Assembly (NCBI GenBank): GCA_028684405.1 | Contig: JAQUGA010000009.1 | Coordinates: forward strand, 1-28,686 | Direction: 5' to 3' | Length of the DNA stretch: 28,686 nucleotides | Origin: Bacteroidales bacterium | Lineage (GTDB): Bacteria; Bacteroidota; Bacteroidia; Bacteroidales; WCHB1-69 | Shown: positions 23,856 to 28,686 of the stretch, piece by piece | How positions within the stretch are numbered: position 1 is the stretch's first letter | Layout: every line of letters begins with the position of its first letter | Position numbers and translations under genes: made by a program | Notes under the pieces: model-generated | What the model was told of the DNA's origin: nothing | Seen by the model: the letters and a program-made list of their open reading frames with translations, nothing else | The model's database searches: none

Positions 23856-24568
23856 TGGGAAATTTCGAATTCCAATTTATACAATTTGGCCTAAATCATT
23901 CCAATTCGACTATGAAAATTGGAACAGATGCAATTGTTTTAGGTTCTTTAGTCGAAAACAATCAAGCAAACTCAATATTAGAAATTGGAACTGGCTGTGG
24001 AATCATTAGCCTAATGCTTGCACAACGATTTCAAGCAAAAATCACCGCTGTCGAAATTGACACAAGATCGGCAAAACAAGCTCTAGACAATATTTCAACA
24101 TCGCCATGGAAAAAAAAAATTGAAGTTGTTCAAGGAGATATTAGGATTTTGAATTTGAGCAAAAAATTCGACTTGATTGTTTCCAATCCACCCTATTTTC
24201 AAAATGATTTACGACCCGATTCGTCTAGCAAAAACCAGGCTCGTCACTCTGAAACACTGACTTTTGATGAACTTTGCCAAACATCATCGGCACATTTAGC
24301 AGAGAACGGACATTTATGGATAATTTTGCCTCCACGTGGTTTTGAACAATTTAGCAATAAGGCAAGCAAACATTCGTTTTATTGCACAAAACAGATTGAT
24401 ATTTTCCCATCTATTCAGCATTCTCGCACATTGATTGTCTCAAAGTGGGGAAAAGAAAAAGAGAGCATGAAAAAAAGCAGATTTCACCTTCGAAATATTA
24501 ACGGAACCTACTCGGATGAGTACCAAAAGGCAACCAGAGCATTTCATCCAAACATTTTTAATCAATAA
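23855..24568 (+). CDS. trmN6: tRNA1(Val) (adenine-N6)-methyltransferase
   Basis: The 237-residue protein is a class I SAM methyltransferase with motif I EIGTGCGIISLMLA near residues 43-56, an acidic residue at the end of the next strand (AVEID), and the catalytic NPPYF at 111-115 typical of N6-adenine methylation. The overall pattern fits TrmN6/YfiC, which modifies A37 of tRNA1(Val). It overlaps the rimM stop by one base. In many bacteria the gene after rimM is trmD; here another tRNA methyltransferase fills the slot, an arrangement I recall from other Bacteroidota. Confidence 0.88.
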   Translation: MGNFEFQFIQFGLNHSNSTMKIGTDAIVLGSLVENNQANSILEIGTGCGIISLMLAQRFQAKITAVEIDTRSAKQALDNISTSPWKKKIEVVQGDIRILNLSKKFDLIVSNPPYFQNDLRPDSSSKNQARHSETLTFDELCQTSSAHLAENGHLWIILPPRGFEQFSNKASKHSFYCTKQIDIFPSIQHSRTLIVSKWGKEKESMKKSRFHLRNINGTYSDEYQKATRAFHPNIFNQ

Positions 24569-24599
24569 TTTGTTTATTTAGGAAAAAGTCTTAGTTTTG
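24569..24599 (+). promoter_or_regulatory. Promoter of the lpxK operon
   Basis: TTTG (24569-24572), 19 nt, TAGTTTTG (24592-24599). It starts 1 nt after the trmN6 stop and gives a very short leader to the GTG at 24623. Confidence 0.65.
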
Positions 24600-24622
24600 T
24601 CTAATATTAGAACATTGCAAGC

Positions 24623-25693
24623 GTGATATTATTGAAATATATTCTTAGACCTTTTGCTACATTATATGGATTTATAATGTTAATGCGACGTTTTTTGTAT
24701 AATAAAAACGTGTTTAAACGACATACATTTGAATTACCCATTATTTTAGTAGGCAATATTTCGGTCGGTGGTACTGGAAAAACGCCCCATGTTGAATACA
24801 TCATTCGTTTACTCACTGATAATTACAGAGTTGGATGCATCAGTCGGGGTTATAAACGCAAAAGCAAGGGTTTTATCCGTGCAAATTGCGAAGAAAATGC
24901 CACCACCATTGGAGACGAACCCGCCCAATATAAAACAAAATTTAAAGACAAAATTGATATAGTTGTTTGTGAAGACAGAGTTACAGGTATTGAAAAAATG
25001 TTAAAATTTGACCCGAAACCAGATATCATAATTATGGATGACGGCTATCAGCATTTGCCTGTCAAAGCTGGATTATCTATTTTGCTAACCGATTTTTATC
25101 ATCTATACACTAAAGATTATCCGATGCCTTCGGGTCGACTCAGAGAGTATAAATCGGCAGCCAATGAAGCAGATATTATCGTAGTGACAAAATGTCCGAC
25201 TGTTGTTTCTCCCTTAGAAATCAAAAACATTAAAGCAGAGCTTAAACTAAAGGATCATCAGAGTTTAATGTTTTCACATCTAAAATATCACAATTGGGTG
25301 CCGCTCACAGAAGCAGCTCAACATAGAGGGTTTTGTAAAAAATGCACTCAAATTTTATTGGTTAGTGGCATCGCAGACTCATATCCCTTTTATGATTATG
25401 CTCGTTCAAAATGTTTTGAGTTAAAAGAGCTTAAATTTGGCGACCATCAAGCCTTCTCTCCCAAAGACATACAAACCATTAAACATGAATACGATGGAAT
25501 GCTAAGTTCCAACAAAATCATCCTTACAACCGAAAAAGATGCCATGCGACTCAGTTGTGTAGATGATCAGAAAGAACTAAATTTGTTACCCATATTTTAC
25601 GTTCCGATAAATGTAGAATTTCAGGAACCATATGGAAAAATGTTTAACAAAAAAATATTTGATTATGTTAGAAAAAATACAACAAACGGGTGA
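24623..25693 (+). CDS. lpxK: Tetraacyldisaccharide 4'-kinase (lipid A synthesis)
   Basis: The 356-residue protein begins at a GTG and has an N-terminal hydrophobic helix (FATLYGFIMLMRRFLY) for inner-membrane contact. It has a P-loop VGGTGKTPH at 48-56 and the LpxK-specific DDGYQH at 139-144. The enzyme adds the 4'-phosphate to the lipid A precursor, using ATP at the cytoplasmic face, so the cell makes lipid A. The last 29 nt overlap the start of the purine nucleoside phosphorylase gene. The same two genes are adjacent in Bacteroides, as I recall, though their functions are unrelated. Confidence 0.94.
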   Translation: MILLKYILRPFATLYGFIMLMRRFLYNKNVFKRHTFELPIILVGNISVGGTGKTPHVEYIIRLLTDNYRVGCISRGYKRKSKGFIRANCEENATTIGDEPAQYKTKFKDKIDIVVCEDRVTGIEKMLKFDPKPDIIIMDDGYQHLPVKAGLSILLTDFYHLYTKDYPMPSGRLREYKSAANEADIIVVTKCPTVVSPLEIKNIKAELKLKDHQSLMFSHLKYHNWVPLTEAAQHRGFCKKCTQILLVSGIADSYPFYDYARSKCFELKELKFGDHQAFSPKDIQTIKHEYDGMLSSNKIILTTEKDAMRLSCVDDQKELNLLPIFYVPINVEFQEPYGKMFNKKIFDYVRKNTTNG

Positions 25694-26477
25694 CTTCCTT
25701 CGAAAGAATGTTTCAAAATTACCAAAAGTAGCCATCGTTTTAGGTAGTGGCTTAGGTGGTTTAACGAAAGAAATTGCTATTTCTGAATCTTTTGAATACA
25801 AAGACATTCCTAACTTTCCCGTTTCTACAGTCGTAGGTCATGGCGGAAAATTGATTTTTGGCACCATCAATGGTGTGCCGATAATGGCAATGCAAGGTCG
25901 TTTCCATTTTTATGAAGGATATAATATGCAAGAAGTTACTTTCCCTATTCGGGTGATGAAAAACATTGGCGTTGAGACGCTTATCCTATCAAATGCCAGC
26001 GGTGGAATGAATCCAAGCTTCAACATTGGTGATATTATGGTAATTACCGATCACATCAACATGTTTCCAACCAATCCACTCATGGGTAAAAACTTCGACG
26101 AATTAGGTCCTCGATTTCCAGACATGAGCGAAATATATGATAATGAGCTAATTGCAAAAGCGGAAGTCATTGCAAAGAAAAATGGAATAAAGATTCAAAA
26201 AGGTGTTTATGTTGGTGTTTCTGGCCCTTGCTTTGAAACTCCTGCCGAATATAAAATGTTTCGCATTGTAGGCGGTGATGTTGTTGGAATGTCGACCGTT
26301 CCCGAAGCAATTGTGTCGCGCCATTCGGGCATGAAAACATTTGCTTTATCGGTAATCACCGATTTGGGCATAGTCGGACAAGTTTGCACCGTTTCGCATG
26401 AAGAGGTATTGGAAGCAGCTAACAAAGCTGAACCGTTAATGACAACACTAATTAAAGATTTGTTGTTGGAAATATAA
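25665..26477 (+). CDS. punA: Purine nucleoside phosphorylase (trimeric type)
   Basis: From the ATG at 25665 the 270-residue protein has the trimeric PNP signatures in order: IVLGSGLGG (phosphate-binding Ser28), VVGHGGKL, MQGRFHFYEGY, LSNASGGMNP, and GDIMVITDHIN, then GPCFETPAEYK and EVVGMST-type base-binding segments. It splits inosine and guanosine with phosphate to the free base and ribose-1-phosphate in purine salvage. An in-frame ATG at 25632 would lengthen the overlap with lpxK and add 11 residues that are not typical, so 25665 is preferred. Confidence 0.93.
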   Translation: MLEKIQQTGDFLRKNVSKLPKVAIVLGSGLGGLTKEIAISESFEYKDIPNFPVSTVVGHGGKLIFGTINGVPIMAMQGRFHFYEGYNMQEVTFPIRVMKNIGVETLILSNASGGMNPSFNIGDIMVITDHINMFPTNPLMGKNFDELGPRFPDMSEIYDNELIAKAEVIAKKNGIKIQKGVYVGVSGPCFETPAEYKMFRIVGGDVVGMSTVPEAIVSRHSGMKTFALSVITDLGIVGQVCTVSHEEVLEAANKAEPLMTTLIKDLLLEI

Positions 26478-26489
26478 CATCCCCCTATT

Positions 26490-26954
26490 ATGAATTATAA
26501 TGTAGATTATAACACAGAAGCCGAAACTAAAAATCAATTAAATCAGCCAAATAAAAGACCGGTTTCATTGATCATTTTGTGCATCTTGACTTTTATAGCA
26601 AGTGGTTTTTCGGCTCTATCAAACCTATTGTGGGGCGTCCTGTACGATACTTTTTCGGAGATTTTGCTAAGCAATGATTCGCCCATGATGCAACAAATGG
26701 CAGAAACGATTTTAGCAACAAGCAGATCTATGTTTTTTGTCGATTTCTTTCTGTATTTAGGCTCAATTACCGGTGCTATTTTGATGTTTAATTTGAAGAA
26801 AAATGGATTTCACATTTACGTTGTTGCCAATCTATTATTGGCTTTGACTCCTGCTTTTTTTGTGGACGGACAAGGAATTAACTTTTACAGCTTGGTCCTG
26901 ATAACTATGCCATTTATCGCTTTATATGCAGTACACCTAAAGTTTATGAAGTAA
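26490..26954 (+). CDS. Small four-helix membrane protein of unknown function
   Basis: The 154-residue protein has a polar, Asn-rich N-terminus (about 1-24) and then four predicted membrane helices: SLIILCILTFIASGFSALS, MFFVDFFLYLGSITGAILMF, FHIYVVANLLLALTPAFFV and FYSLVLITMPFIALYAVHL. The loop after helix 1 is about 30 residues and Met-rich. I do not recognise a family. It lies 12 nt after the purine nucleoside phosphorylase gene and is followed by a bidirectional terminator, so it is the last gene of the lpxK unit. Confidence 0.7.
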   Translation: MNYNVDYNTEAETKNQLNQPNKRPVSLIILCILTFIASGFSALSNLLWGVLYDTFSEILLSNDSPMMQQMAETILATSRSMFFVDFFLYLGSITGAILMFNLKKNGFHIYVVANLLLALTPAFFVDGQGINFYSLVLITMPFIALYAVHLKFMK

Positions 26955-26970
26955 ACGTTTTATAAATCTT

Positions 26971-27004
26971 AAAAGCCCATTTCGATGTTTCGAGATGGGC
27001 TTTT
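26971..27004. terminator. Bidirectional terminator between convergent genes
   Basis: Arms AAAAGCCCAT...TCGA and TCGA...ATGGGCTTTT with one T-G wobble and a 4-nt loop (26986-26989). It serves the membrane-protein gene and the convergent HAD gene. Confidence 0.88.
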
Positions 27005-27021
27005 ATCTTATCTACAAAAAC

Positions 27022-27654
27022 TTATTTTAAAATACCATCGCTTGAGAATAAATCCGTAATCATTTTTTCATCGGCAAGATGAAAAGTTTGAAATCCCATT
27101 TTTCGTGCTGTTTCGATATGTACCAAAGTATCGTCGATAAAAAGAGTCTCTTCTATTCTAAGTTGATGATTGTCAATTAGTTTTTGAAATATTTCAGGAG
27201 AGGGTTTTAAGAGCTTCATTTCGTATGAGAAATAGGCTTTTTCGAATAATTCATCAAAACTATTAATTTTGTATCTATTTTGCAATTGCGAAAAATACGA
27301 CTTGTAGTGGATTGAATTTGAATTACTTAACAAAAAAGTACGATAATGAGTTTTGCATTTCTGCAGCAGTTCAATTCTTTCCTTAGGCATATCCAAAAGC
27401 AAGCTATTCCATATTTGATCAATCAGCTCATCATCGATTTGAATATTAAAAAAATTCCGGACTGCATTTCTAAACTCTTCATCCGATAAAAGTCCTTGTT
27501 CATACATTTCAAATATTTTTTCCGAATGCATCTCATGCCAAACTCTTTCAACATCCAAAGAAGAGTGCAACTTTATTAAATCAAGCGGTGCTTTCATATC
27601 TAAATTGATAATGACACCTCCGTAGTCAAAAATAATGTTTTTAATGTTTTTCAT
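27022..27654 (-). CDS. HAD-superfamily hydrolase (subfamily IA, YihX-like)
   Basis: The 210-residue protein has HAD motif I IIFDYGGVI (nucleophile Asp10), a helical cap (about 18-90), motif II LLSNSNS, motif III Lys in LLKPSPEIF and motif IV FIDDTLVHIETARKMGFQ. The DYGG variant of motif I is seen in the YihX/glucose-1-phosphatase-like branch. It should be a cytoplasmic phosphatase for a small sugar phosphate or nucleotide; the substrate is not decidable. An upstream in-frame ATG at 27708 would add 18 hydrophobic residues before the catalytic strand and is less likely. A promoter-like pair lies directly before the chosen start. Confidence 0.85.
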   Translation of the reverse strand: MKNIKNIIFDYGGVIINLDMKAPLDLIKLHSSLDVERVWHEMHSEKIFEMYEQGLLSDEEFRNAVRNFFNIQIDDELIDQIWNSLLLDMPKERIELLQKCKTHYRTFLLSNSNSIHYKSYFSQLQNRYKINSFDELFEKAYFSYEMKLLKPSPEIFQKLIDNHQLRIEETLFIDDTLVHIETARKMGFQTFHLADEKMITDLFSSDGILK

Positions 27655-27656
27655 TT

Positions 27657-27689
27657 CAAACTTAGTTTCGATTTTTACAAAGGAACAAA
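27657..27689 (-). promoter_or_regulatory. Promoter-like pair abutting the HAD gene start
   Basis: On the minus strand TTTG (27689-27686), 21 nt, TAAGTTTG (27664-27657). The -7 box ends 2 nt before the ATG at 27654, so the mRNA would be leaderless or the true promoter lies elsewhere. Confidence 0.4.
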
Positions 27690-27772
27690 AAAAGAGTGGA
27701 AACAACAATAGGAATCATTGATTCTTTTTTATTCAAAAATCTATTAAACTAGGTTTTCAATTGAATAATCCT

Positions 27773-27780
27773 TATTTTTG
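27773..27780 (+). promoter_or_regulatory. Putative -7 box
   Basis: TATTTTTG matches TAnnTTTG, 40 nt before the ATG at 27821; no clear -33. Confidence 0.4.
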
Positions 27781-27820
27781 CATTGAAAAAGTCGTTACTT
27801 TTACATTTTAAATTAGCAAT

Positions 27821-28686
27821 ATGAACAAAATACGTTTATTATCGCATTCATTATTCATCTTTTTACTATTATCTAGTAGTTTTTTCGTTAAAGCTCAAGA
27901 TAACAAGTTTGAAGTTGCAATCATTGGCTTCTATAACGTTGAAAACTTATTTGACACCATCAACGACCCCTTAACAAATGACGAAGAGTTTCTTCCCGAG
28001 GGTTCCTATAAATGGACTTCCGAAAAATATTTAGAAAAACTAGATAGATTGGCAGAAGTGATTTCAAAAATCGGAAAAGACATCAACGGTTTTGGCCCCC
28101 ATATTGTGGGATTGAGCGAGATTGAAAACAGAGCCGTAATCCAAGATTTAATCAATACGCCGCCTCTGAACAAAATGAATTATGGCATTGTTCATTACGA
28201 CTCACCAGACAGACGAGGAGTTGATGTAGGCTTGATATACCAAAAAGACAATTTTAAACTTATTGGAAGTTCATCCCATCAAATAATTTCAGAGATCCCT
28301 GATTTTCTATCCCGTGATCAACTATTGGTTCATGGTTCGATGAATGGAGAAGAGATGTATATTATTGTAAACCACTGGCCGTCGAAAAGAGGAGGAGAAA
28401 AACGAAGCGAGCCTCGCAGAATTGAAGCAGCCAAACTGACCAAACATCTATCTGATTCATTGCATGCCCTAAATCCAAACGTGAACATCCTTATCATGGG
28501 CGACTTTAATGATAATCCAAATGCAAACAGCATTTTGAAAATATTAAAACCCGTAAAGAAAAAAAGCAAAGTTAAAGAAGGCGATTTATACAACCCCATG
28601 CTTCCATTATACAATGAAGGCATTGGCTCATATGCATATAAAGACACTTGGACGCTTATTGACCAAATTATCATATCGCATAATCT
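27821..28686 (+). CDS. Secreted endonuclease/exonuclease/phosphatase-family protein (3' end outside window)
   Basis: The frame is open from the ATG at 27821 to the right edge, giving 288 residues of an incomplete protein. It starts with a signal peptide (MNKIRLLSHSLFIFLLLS..., cleavage after about Ala26). The EEP fold motifs follow: FYNVENLFD (Asn40, Glu42 region), GLSEIEN with Glu100, NHWPSKRGG with His185, MGDFND (Asp228, Asn230) and TLIDQIIIS near the edge. The catalytic His of the final SDH-type motif should lie just beyond the window. Exported members of this family act on nucleic acids, sphingomyelin or inositol phosphates; the substrate is unknown here. Bacteroidota homologues are usually about 340-370 residues, so roughly 50-80 are missing. 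Confidence 0.87.
   Translation, partial: MNKIRLLSHSLFIFLLLSSSFFVKAQDNKFEVAIIGFYNVENLFDTINDPLTNDEEFLPEGSYKWTSEKYLEKLDRLAEVISKIGKDINGFGPHIVGLSEIENRAVIQDLINTPPLNKMNYGIVHYDSPDRRGVDVGLIYQKDNFKLIGSSSHQIISEIPDFLSRDQLLVHGSMNGEEMYIIVNHWPSKRGGEKRSEPRRIEAAKLTKHLSDSLHALNPNVNILIMGDFNDNPNANSILKILKPVKKKSKVKEGDLYNPMLPLYNEGIGSYAYKDTWTLIDQIIISHN

Noticed and set aside
1..28686. CRISPR arrays, tRNA or rRNA genes, insertion sequences, attachment sites
   Set aside because: I looked for spaced direct repeats, cloverleaf-like stretches and transposase-type reading frames and found none. The gene content is ordinary chromosomal apart from the hydrogenase operon.

Overview
The window is a chromosomal segment from a Bacteroidota (Bacteroidetes) bacterium, probably an anaerobe with fermentative metabolism. 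Four things support this: a secreted protein with a type IX secretion C-terminal sorting domain, an lpxK gene (Gram-negative lipid A), A+T-rich spacers, and repeated copies of the Bacteroidota promoter signature (TTTG, about 19-21 nt, TAnnTTTG) upstream of genes on both strands. I cannot name the genus.

Layout. 1-183 is the 3' end of dnaK with a terminator. 477-5284 holds three exported proteins: a lipoprotein, a T9SS cargo protein and an unrecognised secreted protein. The third is followed closely by a lipid kinase (5305-6240). 6248-7483 (minus strand) is a phosphodiesterase plus an rRNA 2'-O-methyltransferase. 7636-9426 is a small secreted coiled-coil protein plus an MFS transporter. 9680-18111 is the centre of the window: ten same-strand, closely spaced genes for an electron-bifurcating [FeFe] hydrogenase and an apparent signalling module. 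18300-22067 carries a TPR/SPOR protein and a five-repeat DUF349 protein. 22130-22438 (minus) is FtsB/DivIC-like. 22688-24568 is rpsP-rimM-trmN6. 24623-26954 is lpxK, purine nucleoside phosphorylase and a small membrane protein. 27022-27654 (minus) is a HAD hydrolase. 27821 to the right edge is a truncated secreted endonuclease/exonuclease/phosphatase-family protein.

Hydrogenase locus. The last three genes encode HydB (NADH/FMN), HydA (H-cluster) and HydC (NuoE-like), the trimer that couples H2 to NADH and ferredoxin. They are preceded by a separate small [2Fe-2S] thioredoxin-fold protein. Five of the six other genes look regulatory: two DRTGG-type proteins, two stand-alone GHKL ATPases (one RsbW-like) and a PHP-family phosphoesterase. 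The sixth is a second, divergent [FeFe]-hydrogenase-like protein. It keeps all four H-cluster ligand cysteines but has Phe where the proton-shuttle cysteine should be, and carries a C-terminal [4Fe-4S] motif. This is the profile expected of an H2 or redox sensor, not a turnover enzyme. Related gene sets occur in Thermotoga and Clostridia, so the neighbourhood is not unique, but its signalling function is, to my knowledge, not worked out.

Regulation. An 18-bp Rex-like inverted repeat (9602-9619) sits where the -33 region of the operon promoter should be, which suggests NADH/NAD+ control. A shared decamer, TCTATTTAGA, occurs twice further upstream and once inside the promoter of the T9SS cargo gene. 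hydB, hydA and hydC have strong Shine-Dalgarno sequences, unusual for this phylum. No hydE, hydF or hydG maturase, tRNA, rRNA, IS element or CRISPR array is visible.
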